This document shows, in pieces, positions 51,187 to 61,083 of a DNA stretch of 64,000 bases. The DNA lies in the NCBI RefSeq assembly GCF_026343115.1, contig NZ_JAPEMC010000001.1:868001-932000 (forward strand), given 5' to 3'. The stretch's first letter is position 1. The number at the start of each line of letters is the position of its first letter. This DNA is from Streptomyces sp. NBC_00102 (GTDB lineage: Bacteria > Actinomycetota > Actinomycetes > Streptomycetales > Streptomycetaceae). Below the pieces are notes generated by a model. That model was not told the DNA's origin. It saw only the letters and a program-made list of their open reading frames with translations, and ran no database searches. The translations under genes were made by a program, and so were the position numbers.

Positions 51187-52809
51187 GTGGAGAGCCAGGG
51201 CGGGATCACGGTGCGGCGGGCGCTGGAACTGCCGGGGCTGCGCGGCGGACTCCCGGAGGTACTGACCGGCACCCATCTGCTGGACCGCACGGTGCGCTGG
51301 GTGCACGCCGGCGAGGTACCGGACATCGCCTCCCTGCTGCGCGGCGGCGAGCTCCTCCTCACCACCGGCCTCGGCCTGGGCACCCGTCCCGCCGAGCAGC
51401 GCGCGTTCGTGCGGCGGCTCGCCGAACGGGGCATCGCCGCCCTCGTGGTCGAGCTGGGACCGCGCTTCGACCGGCTGCCCGCCACGATCGTCGAGACCGC
51501 CACCGCCGCCGGGCTGCCGCTGGTCCAGCTCCACCGCGAAGTCGCCTTCGTGACCGTGACCGAGGAGATCCACACCGAGATCGTCAACGGGCACTACGCC
51601 CTTCTCCGGCAGGCGGAGGAGGTGCACCGGCGGTGCACCTCGGCGCTGCTCGACGGCGGCGGCGTCCCCCAGGTCCTCTCCGTCCTCGCCGGCTTCTCCG
51701 GCAACCCCGCCTTCCTCGAGACCGCCGACCACCGGCTGCTCTACGCGGCGGGCACCGGACCGGAGGGCACCGGGCCGCTCCAGGTCTGGGACGGGATGCG
51801 CGGCGGCCGTACGGGCCGGGAGGCACCACCGGCCGGGTCGGTGCTCGTGGACGTCCCCGGGGGCGGACCCGGAGCGGGTCCGGTACGGGCCCGGCTGGTG
51901 CTGCTGGCCGTCACCGGGCCGCTGACGACGGTCCACCGGATGGCGGCCGAGCGGGCCGCAGGCCTCCTCGCCGTCGTCCTGATGCAGGCGCGGCAGGACG
52001 ACGAGCTGGCGGCGCGCGGGCGCGGCGACTTCCTGACGGACCTGGCGGAGGGCCGCATCGCCGCCCGGGACGCGCCCGCGCAGGCGAAGGTGCTGGGCTT
52101 CCGGCCCGGCGACGCTCCGCTGCTCCCGGTGGTGGTGCTCCTCGCCCCCGACCCGGCCCCGCCGTCCGGGGGCTGGGCGCTGCTGGCCCGCACGGCCCTG
52201 GAGGAGCTCGCCCCGCTGGGGCTGCCGCTGCTGCTCGGGGTGCGGCCGGTGGAGGGCAGGGTGCCGCTGCTGCTGGGCCTGCGCGAGGGGGCCGAGCGCA
52301 CGGTGGTCGCCGAGCGGGTGGCGGCGGCGCTCCGGGCGGGACTGGAGCGGGCCGGCGCGACCGGGGCCGGACCGGGCCGGGCGGTGGTCGTGGCCGGGGT
52401 CGCGGGCGGCTGGGCGGAGGCCGGTGCGGGGTTGCGGCACGCGGCGGAGACGGCCGCGGCGGCACGGGGGCTGCCGCCCCGGCCCTGGTACGACGCCCGG
52501 CTCCTCGACACCGACCTGCTGCTCTGGCGGCTGCGGGACCATCCGGACCTGGCCGCCTTCGTGAACCGTACGATCGGCCCGCTGCGGGAGCACGACGCGA
52601 CGGCGCGTCCGGCGCTGCTGCCGACCCTGGAGGCGTACCTGGATCACGCGGGCCGTAAGGCGGAGACCGCCCGGGCGCTCCATCTGAACCGTCAGACGCT
52701 CTACAACCGGCTTGCACGGATCGGTGAGTTGCTGGGGACGGACCTCGACGATCCGCGGACCGCGCTGGCCCTCGGCCTCGCGTTGCGGGCCCGCCGCCAC
52801 ACGGAGTGA
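51187..52809 (+). CDS. PucR-family transcriptional regulator
   Basis: A 540-residue regulator. The N-terminal PucR domain (about 8-130) has VRRALELPGLRGG, RWVHAGEVPDIASLLRGGEL LLTTGLGL and VVELGPRFDRLP. The central region resembles the GGDEF-like CdaR domain (about 270-450). A C-terminal HTH_30 (about 480-535) reads TLEAYLDHAGRKAETARALH LNRQTLYNRLARIGELLG. PucR-type proteins often activate purine or amino acid catabolism genes. GTG at 51187; the start has only a weak G-rich ribosome site. The BBE-type oxidoreductase just upstream on the same strand may be a target, an inference. Confidence 0.93.
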   Translation: MESQGGITVRRALELPGLRGGLPEVLTGTHLLDRTVRWVHAGEVPDIASLLRGGELLLTTGLGLGTRPAEQRAFVRRLAERGIAALVVELGPRFDRLPATIVETATAAGLPLVQLHREVAFVTVTEEIHTEIVNGHYALLRQAEEVHRRCTSALLDGGGVPQVLSVLAGFSGNPAFLETADHRLLYAAGTGPEGTGPLQVWDGMRGGRTGREAPPAGSVLVDVPGGGPGAGPVRARLVLLAVTGPLTTVHRMAAERAAGLLAVVLMQARQDDELAARGRGDFLTDLAEGRIAARDAPAQAKVLGFRPGDAPLLPVVVLLAPDPAPPSGGWALLARTALEELAPLGLPLLLGVRPVEGRVPLLLGLREGAERTVVAERVAAALRAGLERAGATGAGPGRAVVVAGVAGGWAEAGAGLRHAAETAAAARGLPPRPWYDARLLDTDLLLWRLRDHPDLAAFVNRTIGPLREHDATARPALLPTLEAYLDHAGRKAETARALHLNRQTLYNRLARIGELLGTDLDDPRTALALGLALRARRHTE

Positions 52810-52827
52810 GCGCACGGGTCCGGCAGT

Positions 52828-53922
52828 TCAGCGGGGCCGGTTGAGCGGCTGCGTCAACTCGTCGTAGACGCTGAGCACATGGGTGATGGTGTCCTCCTCG
52901 GTGGGCCAGCCGGCCGCCTGTGCCCGGCCCTCGGCGGCCAGCAGGGCGCGCCGGTCCGGGTCGAGGAGGAGTTCCCCGATCACCCGGGCGAGCGCCTCCG
53001 GGTCGCCGTACGGGACGAGTCCGGCGGCGTCGCCCACGAGTTCGGGGATGCCGCCGACCGCGGTGGCCACCAGCGGGGTACCGGCCCGGAGGGCGTCCTG
53101 CGCGAGGTGGGAGCGGGCCTCCCAGCGGCTGGGGATCACCACGAGGTCGGCCGCCGCGACGAGTTCGGGGATGTCGTCGCGGGCGCCGATCAGCCGCACC
53201 GGCAGGCGTTCGCCCTTGACGCGGCGTTGCAGGGCGGCCCGTTCGCGCCCCTCGCCGACGACGACGAGCTGCGGTACGGGGTCGAGCGCGCCCAGCAGCC
53301 GGGCGGCGTCGAGCAGGACCCCGTACCCGTGACGTGGCATCAGGCTTCCGACCGAGAGCAGCAACGGGCTCCCCACCGCGCCGAGTTCGGCCCGGAGCTT
53401 GTCGAGGTGCGCCGGGTCGACGGCGGTCCGGGCGACGGGTGCGGAGACCGGCGCAAGCCGGGCGTCCCGGGCTCCCCTGCGGCGGGCCCGGTCCACGAGG
53501 TCGGAGGAGGTGCCCAGCAGGACGGCGGCGGCGCGGGCCGCCCGTACCTCCAGCAGGTGCCGTACGCGCCTCAGGGCGCCCTCGGCGTGGCCGCGGCCGT
53601 GCCAGGTCACGACGAGCGGGGTGCGCAGTCCGCCGAGCGCGGCGGCGGCGCGGACGGCCGCGTGCGGGCCGTGCGCGTGCACCACGTCGGCGCCGAGGCA
53701 GGCGGAGCGCAGGGCGGCCATGGAGACGGGGTCGCCGCGCCGGGGTACCGCCGCGAAGCGGGCACCGGTGGCGGAGAAGCCGTGGACCAGGTCCACGGCG
53801 GCGGGCGCGCAGACGGTGACCTGCACTCCGCGCGCGATCAGACCGGCGGCGAGTGAGCCGACGTGGGCGCCGCTGCCGGCCCCGCCGCCGCCCAGGACCT
53901 GCACCGTTCGCAGCTGTGACAC
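52828..53922 (-). CDS. GT4-family glycosyltransferase
   Basis: A 364-residue GT-B fold glycosyltransferase. The N-terminal domain has the Gly-rich acceptor loop VLGGGGAGSGAHVGSLAAGL and ADVVHAHGPHAAVRAA. The C-terminal donor domain has LLSVGSLMPRHGYGVLLDAA, the conserved E in SRWEARSHLAQDALRAGTPL and VATAVGGIPELVGDAAGLVP. GTG at 53922 has GGGAG 9 nt upstream. It probably adds a hexose from an NDP-sugar to a lipid, protein or small-molecule acceptor. Convergent with pucR by 18 bp; it precedes recN in the block I recall from other Streptomyces. Confidence 0.92.
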   Translation of the reverse strand: MSQLRTVQVLGGGGAGSGAHVGSLAAGLIARGVQVTVCAPAAVDLVHGFSATGARFAAVPRRGDPVSMAALRSACLGADVVHAHGPHAAVRAAAALGGLRTPLVVTWHGRGHAEGALRRVRHLLEVRAARAAAVLLGTSSDLVDRARRRGARDARLAPVSAPVARTAVDPAHLDKLRAELGAVGSPLLLSVGSLMPRHGYGVLLDAARLLGALDPVPQLVVVGEGRERAALQRRVKGERLPVRLIGARDDIPELVAAADLVVIPSRWEARSHLAQDALRAGTPLVATAVGGIPELVGDAAGLVPYGDPEALARVIGELLLDPDRRALLAAEGRAQAAGWPTEEDTITHVLSVYDELTQPLNRPR

Positions 53923-54119
53923 GTTGATTGGCTCCCGGACTTCCCGTGTCGGTGAGGGTTGCGCGCCACGACGGGCACAGCCCCAAGGATGCCAGTCCGT
54001 ACGGGTGTTACGGACCGCCGGAACGTTGCTGCACCCCCGCGCGACGACAACCGGCCGTTTCGTTCCACTCGCACGAGTGACGAACATGGCGCGAAATCGC
54101 CGATCGGGGGCGCAGGTGC

Positions 54120-54150
54120 GGGGCCGGGGGCCACGAGGGTCCCCGGCCCC
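54120..54150 (-). terminator. Terminator after recN
   Basis: A perfect 10-bp GC stem (54120-54129 GGGGCCGGGG with 54141-54150), 11-nt loop, immediately past the recN stop. Confidence 0.7.
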
Positions 54151-54156
54151 CGACGC

Positions 54157-55911
54157 TCAGGCGGAATCCGCCCGTGCGGTGGCCAGCAACTCCTCGGCGT
54201 GGGCGCGGGCCGTCTGGGAGTCCTCCTGGCCGGCGAGCATCCGGGAGAGTTCGCGTACCCGGTCCTCGCCCTCCAGGACGGTGACCCCGCTGCTGGTCAC
54301 CGAGCCGTCCACGGTCTTCTCGACCAGGAGCTGGCGGTCGGCGAACGCGGCCACCTGCGGGAGATGGGTCACCACGACGACCTGGGCGGTCCTGGCGAGC
54401 TTGGCGAGGCGGCGGCCCACCTCCACCGCCGCTTTGCCGCCGACACCCGCGTCGACCTCGTCGAAGAGGTACGTGGGCACCGGGTCGGAGCCCGCGAAGA
54501 CCACCTCCACGGCGAGCATCACCCGGGAGAGCTCACCGCCCGAGGCGCCCCGGGCGATCGGGCGGGGCTGGGCGCCGGGGTGCGGGGCGAGCAGGAGCTC
54601 GACCTCGTCGGCCCCGGACGGCCCGTAGACGACGCTGCGGCCGCCCACGTCGATGCCGGAGGCCTCGTCGGGCGCCTCCGTCTGCCGGATGGCGAAGGAG
54701 ACGCGGGCGTGCGGCATCGCGAGGGAGGCCAGTTCCTCGGTGACCGCCGCGGCGAAGCGGGCCGCCGCCCCGGTGCGGGCGTCGGTCAGGGCCTGGCCCA
54801 GTTCGGAGAGTTCCGTGCGCAGGGCGTCGCGCTCCTCGGTAAGTTCACCGATCCGGTCGTCGTCGCCCTCCAGCTCGGTGAGGCGTGCGGCCCCCTCCTC
54901 GGCCCAGCGGAGCACGGCGGCGACGTCCTCGCCGTACTTGCGGGTGAGCGCGGTGAGCGCGGCCCTTCGCTCCTCCACCGAGGCGAGCCGCAGCGGGTCC
55001 GCGTCGAGCTGGTCGGCGTATCCGGCGAGATCCCCGGAGACGTCGGCGAGCAGGATGGAGATCTCCCCGATGCGGTCCGCGAGGGAGGCGAGGGCGGGGT
55101 CGTGGGAGCGCACGGCGTCCAGCGAGCGGCCGGCCGCCGCGACGACGGTCGTGGCGTCCACGACCTCCTGGTCCTCCGGGTTGCCGGCCAGTGCGGTGTG
55201 CGCGAGAGCGGCGGCGGAGGAGAGGGCCTCGGCGTGCCCGAGGCGCTCGGCCTCGGCGGCGAGTTCGGCGTCCTCGCCGGGCAGGGGTTCGACGGCCGCG
55301 ATCTCGTCGAGGCCGAAACGCAGCAGATCGGCCTCCTGGGCCCGTTCCCGGGCCCGGGTGGTGATCTCGTCGAGCTCCACGACCACGGCGCGCAGCCGCC
55401 GGTAGGCCGCCGCGTACTTCTCGTGCGGCACGGCGACCCCGTCGCCCGCGTACCGGTCCAGGGCCTGCCGCTGCCGGGCGGGCTTGAGCAGTCCCTGCTG
55501 GTCGGTCTGGCCGTGCACGGCGACCAGTTCGTCGGCGAGCTCGGCGAGGACCCCGACGGGCACGGATCTGCCCCCGAGGTGGGCCCGTGAGCGGCCCTCC
55601 GCCGAGACGGTACGGCTGATGAGCAGCGCGCCGTCCTCGATCTCCGCACCGGCCTCCTCGGCCCGCAGGGCGACCGCGTCACCGTCCGCGACCGTGATCC
55701 GTCCTTCGACCACCGCGGCCTTGGCACCGATCCGCACCAGGGCGGGATCGGCACGTCCGCCGAGCAGCAGCCCGAGGCTCGTGACGACCATGGTCTTGCC
55801 CGCTCCGGTCTCACCCGTGACCGCGGTGAATCCGGGCGACAGCTCGACCACGGCATCGTCGATGACTCCGAGCGACCGTATCCGCATCTCCTCCAACACG
55901 GACACGACCAT
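54157..55911 (-). CDS. recN: DNA repair protein RecN
   Basis: A 584-residue SMC-like ATPase for double-strand break repair. Walker A is GETGAGKT (33-40) after IDDAVVELSPGFTAVT. HGQTDQQGLLKP is the Q-loop region, and a long antiparallel coiled coil spans about 160-380. The C-terminal half has the signature ARGASGGELSRVMLAVEVVF, Walker B YLFDEVDAGVGGKAA and VTHLPQVAAFADRQLLVEK. Possible starts are ATG 55911, GTG 55899 and ATG 55887; the first is reported. 137 bp with a terminator separate it from nadK. Confidence 0.96.
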   Translation of the reverse strand: MVVSVLEEMRIRSLGVIDDAVVELSPGFTAVTGETGAGKTMVVTSLGLLLGGRADPALVRIGAKAAVVEGRITVADGDAVALRAEEAGAEIEDGALLISRTVSAEGRSRAHLGGRSVPVGVLAELADELVAVHGQTDQQGLLKPARQRQALDRYAGDGVAVPHEKYAAAYRRLRAVVVELDEITTRARERAQEADLLRFGLDEIAAVEPLPGEDAELAAEAERLGHAEALSSAAALAHTALAGNPEDQEVVDATTVVAAAGRSLDAVRSHDPALASLADRIGEISILLADVSGDLAGYADQLDADPLRLASVEERRAALTALTRKYGEDVAAVLRWAEEGAARLTELEGDDDRIGELTEERDALRTELSELGQALTDARTGAAARFAAAVTEELASLAMPHARVSFAIRQTEAPDEASGIDVGGRSVVYGPSGADEVELLLAPHPGAQPRPIARGASGGELSRVMLAVEVVFAGSDPVPTYLFDEVDAGVGGKAAVEVGRRLAKLARTAQVVVVTHLPQVAAFADRQLLVEKTVDGSVTSSGVTVLEGEDRVRELSRMLAGQEDSQTARAHAEELLATARADSA

Positions 55912-55981
55912 ACGAGGTTTCACCGCCCCCGTGCGACGGCCCCCGGTCGCGACTCGCCCCCGAGCGTCTGCGCACGGTCTT

Positions 55982-56031
55982 CGGAAGGGGCCCCGGACCC
56001 ACCGATCGAGCGGGGTTGCGGGGCCCTTCCG
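55982..56031 (-). terminator. Terminator after nadK
   Basis: 55982-55995 pairs with 56019-56031 (13 bp, one bulge) around a 23-nt loop, just past the nadK stop. Confidence 0.55.
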
Positions 56032-56048
56032 CGGGCCGTGCGCGGGCC

Positions 56049-56956
56049 TCACTGGGGCAGGCCGCGCCACCCCGACACCGGCAGAGCGAACTTCGCGACC
56101 AGCCGGTCGGTGAACGACGCGTGGTGCAGCCGCGCCAGCCGTACGGGTACCGCGCCGCGGCGCACCTCGACGCGGGCGCCGGCGGGCAGCTCCACGTTGC
56201 GGCGGCCGTCGCACCAGAGGACTCCGTGCGGGGTGTGCGGCTGGACCTCCACCGCGAGCACCGACGACGGCGAGGTGACCAGCGGCTTGGCGAACAGCGC
56301 GTGCGCGCTGATCGGCACCATCAGCAGGGCCTCGACCTCGGGCCAGACGACGGGGCCGCCGGCGGAGAACGCGTAGGCGGTCGAACCGGTGGGGGTCGCG
56401 CAGACGATTCCGTCGCAGCCGAAGCCGGTGACCGGCCGGCCGTCGATCTCCAGGACGACCTCCAGCATCCTTTCGGGCGAAACCTTCTGCACGGCCGCCT
56501 CGTTGAGCGCCCAGTCGGTGTGCACGACGGAGCCGTTGCTGTGCACCACCACGTCGAGCGTCATGCGCTCCTCGACCTCGTACGCCCGGGTCACCACGCG
56601 GGCGACCACCCGGTCCAGGTCGTCGCGCTCGGCCTCCGCGAGGAATCCGACCCGGCCGAGGTTGACCCCGAGCATGGGGACCCCCGAGGCGCGCGAGATC
56701 TCCGCCCCGCGCAGCAGCGTGCCGTCGCCGCCGAGCACGATCAGCAGCTCGCACCCGTCCACCGCGGCGGGGGTCGCGTCGACGACCGTCTCCACGGTCG
56801 GCGGGAGCGGCAGGTCGGCCGCCTCGGCCTCCAGGACCCGCACGCCGAGGCCGTTGCGCAGCAGCCCCTGCACCACGAGCTCCGCACTGCGGATCGCGGC
56901 CGGACGGCCGGTGTGCGCCAAGAGAAAGACTGTTCGTGCCGTACTTGTCGTCGTCG

Positions 56957-56960
<4 letters not shown>
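56049..56960 (-). CDS. nadK: NAD kinase
   Basis: A 303-residue ATP (or polyphosphate)-NAD kinase making NADP. The diagnostic GGDGT is in LIVLGGDGTLLRG. GVNLGRVGFLAEAE, ALNEAAVQK and the Gly-rich ATPTGSTAYAFSAGGPVVWP follow. The start is a TTG at 56960 that overlaps the tlyA stop (TTGA), with GGAGGGG 6-8 nt upstream. It follows tlyA and precedes recN, the conserved actinobacterial order. With the pnuC operon, the window carries both NAD salvage and NADP formation. Confidence 0.97.
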
Positions 56961-57772
<812 letters not shown>

Positions 57773-57780
57773 GGTTACGT

Positions 57781-58125
57781 TCAGCTCCTGTTGTCGTACG
57801 GGGGTGCGGGGGCGGGCCTGGCGTCCAGCGCGGTCAACGTGTCGCGCAGCCCACGGTGTACATCCTCGTACACCTCGGTGTGTCCGTCCGCCGCGAGGTG
57901 GTCCACGTCGGCCAGCCGCTCCAGAGCGGCGTCCACGGCCGGGTTCCCGGTGGGGGCGCGGACGACGCCGAGGGGGGTGGGTGCGGCGGGCTCGTGGGAG
58001 GGCGAGGCGGCGGGACGGGCCGCCTCCTCGCCAGGGGCGGTACGGGTGGTGGCGGCCGGTTCGCCGGATGCCGCCGGGGGTGCCTGCGCGGAGGCCGTGC
58101 CGGGCCCCGCCGTCCAGTCGTTCAT
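57781..58125 (-). CDS. Conserved small protein upstream of tlyA
   Basis: A 114-residue protein of unknown function. The N-terminal two thirds are Ala/Pro/Gly-rich and disordered. The C-terminal ~50 residues form an amphipathic helical segment, GNPAVDAALERLADVDHLAA then DGHTEVYEDVHRGLRDTL. No Shine-Dalgarno is strong, but 8 bp spacing to tlyA and the coding bias support it. It may be first gene of the tlyA-nadK transcript. The helical part could be an interaction module (inference). Confidence 0.75.
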   Translation of the reverse strand: MNDWTAGPGTASAQAPPAASGEPAATTRTAPGEEAARPAASPSHEPAAPTPLGVVRAPTGNPAVDAALERLADVDHLAADGHTEVYEDVHRGLRDTLTALDARPAPAPPYDNRS

Positions 58126-58153
58126 GCCGGAACGCTACCTCGGTGGGCTGCGG

Positions 58154-58159
58154 TACCGT
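58154..58159 (+). promoter_or_regulatory. -10 element (TACCGT) of a probably leaderless SCP2 mRNA
   Basis: TACCGT ends 8 nt before the ATG at 58168, and no ribosome site is present. Confidence 0.45.
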
Positions 58160-58167
58160 CGATCACG

Positions 58168-58515
58168 ATGGCGACCATGGCAGAGTGCCGCAGCGCACTG
58201 GACAGACTTTCCGACAATCTCGCGGGTGCGGACGGCGACGTCCGCAGCGCCGCCTCCCTGGACCGCTCGCTGAGCTGTCACATCAAGGATCTCGATGTGA
58301 CGTTCACCGGCCGGCTCACGGACGGCCGCATCCGGGTACTCGACACGGTCGAGGGCCCGCCCCCCGGGAAGGCCGAGATCAGGCTGGCGATGACCGGCGA
58401 CGACCTGGTCGCGCTGGTCGACGGCGACCTCAACTTCGCCAAGGCGTGGGCCGCGGGCCGGATCCGCCTGGAGGCGGGGTTCCGGGACCTGCTCAAGCTC
58501 AGATCGCTGCTCTGA
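58168..58515 (+). CDS. SCP2 sterol-binding-like small protein
   Basis: A 115-residue protein with an SCP2-like lipid-binding fold: LDVTFTGRLTDGRIRVLDTV, then AEIRLAMTGDDLVALVDGDL NFAKAWAAGRIRLEAGFRDL, the usual C-terminal helix. The family binds lipids or acyl chains in a hydrophobic cavity. Length and motif order fit the stand-alone form. ATG at 58168 or 58177; the first matches the -10 position for a leaderless mRNA. It diverges from the tlyA operon and converges on the HAD gene. Confidence 0.88.
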   Translation: MATMAECRSALDRLSDNLAGADGDVRSAASLDRSLSCHIKDLDVTFTGRLTDGRIRVLDTVEGPPPGKAEIRLAMTGDDLVALVDGDLNFAKAWAAGRIRLEAGFRDLLKLRSLL

Positions 58516-58542
58516 GGGCTGCCCCGGCACGATGACCCGCCG

Positions 58543-58567
58543 GCGGCCCCGGCACCGCCGGGGCCGC
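58543..58567. terminator. Bidirectional terminator between SCP2 and HAD genes
   Basis: A perfect 11-bp stem, GCGGCCCCGGC (58543-58553) with 58557-58567, and ACC loop. Confidence 0.65.
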
Positions 58568-58584
58568 ACCGCCGGGGCGTGTCG

Positions 58585-59622
58585 TCAGAGCCCCAGGCGG
58601 GCGACGGCCTTCCCCGCGTCGAGGACGCACGCCTCCGTGCCCCCGTCGGTCCACGCGGCGCCGCAGAGCGCCCGCAGCCCGTCGATCGCGTCGAGGGCGT
58701 CCCCCTCGCCCTCCAGGACCAGTTCCTGCCCGCGCACGGACGCGGTCCACCCGCCGCAGCGGGCCGTACCGTCCTCCACGGTCACCTCGGGCTGCCCGGT
58801 GAGCAGCCCGCGCAGGTCCCGGTCGACGTACGTCGGGCGGTGCTCCGGCACCGCCGCGACCAGCTGGGCGGCATCGGTCACCCCGGTCAGCACCAGCAGC
58901 GAGTCCACTCGGCCGTTGAACGCGCCCTCGATGTCCGTGTCCAGCCGGTCGCCGACGACCAGCGGACGCTCGGCCCCGGTACGCAGGACGGTCTCCCGGT
59001 GCATCGGGGGCAGCGGCTTGCCCGCGACCTGCGGTTCGGCGCCGGTCGCGATCCGGACGACCTGGACCGCCGCGCCGTTGCCGGGGGCGATGCCCCGTGC
59101 GCTCGGGATGGTCAGGTCGGTGTTGGAGGCGAACCAGGGCAGGCCCCGGTTGATCGCGTAGGCGGCCTCGGCAAAACGCGACCAGGGGAAGTCCGGGCCG
59201 CCGTACCCCTGCGCCACCGCCACCGGGTCGTCGTCCGCCGAGTCGACCGGGACGAGCCCGCGCTCCTCCAGGGCGACCCGCAGCCCCTCGCCGCCGATGG
59301 CGAGGACCCGGGCGCCGGCCGGGAGCTGGTCCGCGACCAGCCGGGCGACCGCCTGCGCGGAGGTGATCACGTCCGACGGCTCGGCGGGCACCCCCAGCTC
59401 GGTCAGGTGGGCCGCCACCGCGGCCGGGGTCCGCAGCGCGTTGTTGGTGACGTAGGCGAGGTGCATCCCGCCGTCCCGCGCGGTGGTGAGCGACTCGACG
59501 GCGTGGATGATGGCCTGGCCGCCCGCGTACACGACCCCGTCGAGGTCGAGCAGAGCGGTGTCGTACGCCGCACTCAGCGCCGTGACGCTGCCGAGCGGCC
59601 GGGACCTGTCCTGCTGACTCAT
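58585..59622 (-). CDS. HAD-superfamily IIA hydrolase (NagD/PGP-like)
   Basis: A 345-residue phosphatase. The catalytic DLDGVVYAG gives the nucleophile Asp and the following acid-base Asp. AYVTNNALRTP is motif II (Thr/Asn), VAGKPLPPMHRETVL contains the motif III Lys, and VVGDRLDTDIEGAFNG is motif IV with its acidic pair. A type IIA cap lies between. About 65 extra C-terminal residues follow the HAD core. Substrates of this group include sugar and nucleotide phosphates. ATG at 59622 has GAGGAGCG upstream. Confidence 0.93.
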   Translation of the reverse strand: MSQQDRSRPLGSVTALSAAYDTALLDLDGVVYAGGQAIIHAVESLTTARDGGMHLAYVTNNALRTPAAVAAHLTELGVPAEPSDVITSAQAVARLVADQLPAGARVLAIGGEGLRVALEERGLVPVDSADDDPVAVAQGYGGPDFPWSRFAEAAYAINRGLPWFASNTDLTIPSARGIAPGNGAAVQVVRIATGAEPQVAGKPLPPMHRETVLRTGAERPLVVGDRLDTDIEGAFNGRVDSLLVLTGVTDAAQLVAAVPEHRPTYVDRDLRGLLTGQPEVTVEDGTARCGGWTASVRGQELVLEGEGDALDAIDGLRALCGAAWTDGGTEACVLDAGKAVARLGL

Positions 59623-59681
59623 TGTGTTCGCTCCTCGTTCGATGCCTCTGCCCCGATCATCCCGCATCGCCCCACCACACC

Positions 59682-59687
59682 TACGAT
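59682..59687 (+). promoter_or_regulatory. -10 element (TACGAT) of a probably leaderless DUF1015 mRNA
   Basis: TACGAT ends 6 nt before the ATG at 59694. No separate ribosome site fits, since GGGG abuts the ATG. The -35 region is not obvious. Confidence 0.5.
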
Positions 59688-59693
59688 GCGGGG

Positions 59694-60974
59694 ATGGACA
59701 CATCGGGGGACGCCGCGAAGGGGCTGCGTCTGTTCCCGTTCCGCGGACTGCGTTACGTCCCCGAGCGGGTGGGCAGCCTGGCGGCGGTGACCTCACCGCC
59801 GTACGACGTGGTGGTACGGCCGGACGGCCTCCACCACCTCGAGTCCGCGGACCCGCACAACATCGTGCGGCTGATCCTGCCCCAGGACGGCTCACCGGCC
59901 GCCCGTAACCGGCAAGCCGCCCGGACCCTCGACGAGTGGCTCGCCCAGGGCGTACTGGCCACCGACCCCGAACCCGCGCTCTACGTCTACGAGCAGCGCG
60001 GCAACGGCCTCCTCCAGCGCGGCCTGATCGGCGCCCTGGAACTCTCCCCCGCCGCCGACCGGGTCGTCCTCCCGCACGAAGAGGTGATGGACGACGTGGT
60101 GGCGGACCGCGCGGCCCTGACGCGCGCCACCGGCGCCCACCTCGAACCGCTGCTCCTCACCTACGTGGGCGACGGCACGGTCTCCGGTGCGGCGGCGGTC
60201 GTCGAGCGGGCGGCCCGGCGGCCCGCTCTGCTCACGACCACCACGGAGAACGGTCTGCGGCACCGGCTGTGGGCCGTGACCGACCCGGCGGAGCAGGCCG
60301 AGGCGGCGGCCGGTCTCCTCCCCCGCCAGGCCCTCATCGCGGACGGCCACCACCGGTGGGCCACCTATCTGCGGCTCCAGCGGGAACGGAGCGGTCCGGG
60401 GCCGTGGGACCTCGGCCTGGTCTACCTGGTCGACACCGCCCGGTACCCGCTCCAGGTACGCGCGATCCACCGGGTGCTCCGCCGGCTCGCCCCCGCCGAC
60501 GCCCTGGCCGCGCTCCGGGGCCGGTTCCGGGTGCGCGAGGTGGCGGGCCCGCTGCCCCGCGCCCTGGGCGCGCTCGCCGCCGCCTCCGAGGAGGGCAGCA
60601 ACGCCTTTCTGCTGGCGGGCGACGGTACGTACCGTCTCGTGGACCGGGCGGACCCCGCCCTGCTCGCCCGCACGGTCCCGGCGGGCCGGCCGGAGGCCTG
60701 GCGCACCCTGGACGCGACGGTGCTGCACGAGACGCTGCTCGACCGGGTGTGGCACGTCCCGGACGGAGCCGAGGACATCGCGTACCTCCACCACCCGATG
60801 GCCGCGGTCGAGCAGGCCGAACGGTCCGGCGGGACGGCCGTCCTGATGCACCCGGTACGCGAGGCCGTCGTCCGCGACCTCGCCCGGCAGGGCGTCACCA
60901 TGCCGCGCAAGTCCACGTCCTTCGGCCCGAAGCCGGCGACGGGCCTGGTGATGCGGAGGCTCGACGCGGACTGA
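59694..60974 (+). CDS. DUF1015 family protein
   Basis: A 426-residue protein of the DUF1015 family. Characteristic parts are LFPFRGLRYVPERVGSLAAV, TSPPYDVV near residue 40, HNIVRLILP, ALYVYEQR, and ALIADGHHRWATYLRLQRER in the middle, whose DGHHR motif is the best conserved. Some DUF1015 members are linked to phosphoserine and other metabolic kinases, but no reaction is firmly known to me. It diverges from the HAD phosphatase gene (71 bp), so both may share a pathway. Ends with a strong terminator. Confidence 0.88.
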   Translation: MDTSGDAAKGLRLFPFRGLRYVPERVGSLAAVTSPPYDVVVRPDGLHHLESADPHNIVRLILPQDGSPAARNRQAARTLDEWLAQGVLATDPEPALYVYEQRGNGLLQRGLIGALELSPAADRVVLPHEEVMDDVVADRAALTRATGAHLEPLLLTYVGDGTVSGAAAVVERAARRPALLTTTTENGLRHRLWAVTDPAEQAEAAAGLLPRQALIADGHHRWATYLRLQRERSGPGPWDLGLVYLVDTARYPLQVRAIHRVLRRLAPADALAALRGRFRVREVAGPLPRALGALAAASEEGSNAFLLAGDGTYRLVDRADPALLARTVPAGRPEAWRTLDATVLHETLLDRVWHVPDGAEDIAYLHHPMAAVEQAERSGGTAVLMHPVREAVVRDLARQGVTMPRKSTSFGPKPATGLVMRRLDAD

Positions 60975-61012
60975 GCGGGCCGGGGCCTTCGGCAGAAACA
61001 GCCTGCGGAAAC

Positions 61013-61052
61013 GAAGAAGGGCGGCACTCCCGGAGGAGTGCCGCCCTTCTTC
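61013..61052. terminator. Strong bidirectional terminator
   Basis: A perfect 18-bp stem (61013-61030 with 61035-61052) and CGGA tetraloop, between the DUF1015 gene and the convergent TPR protein gene. Confidence 0.85.
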
Positions 61053-61083
61053 TACGTTCTATCGCTCACTCGGCTCGTACCGT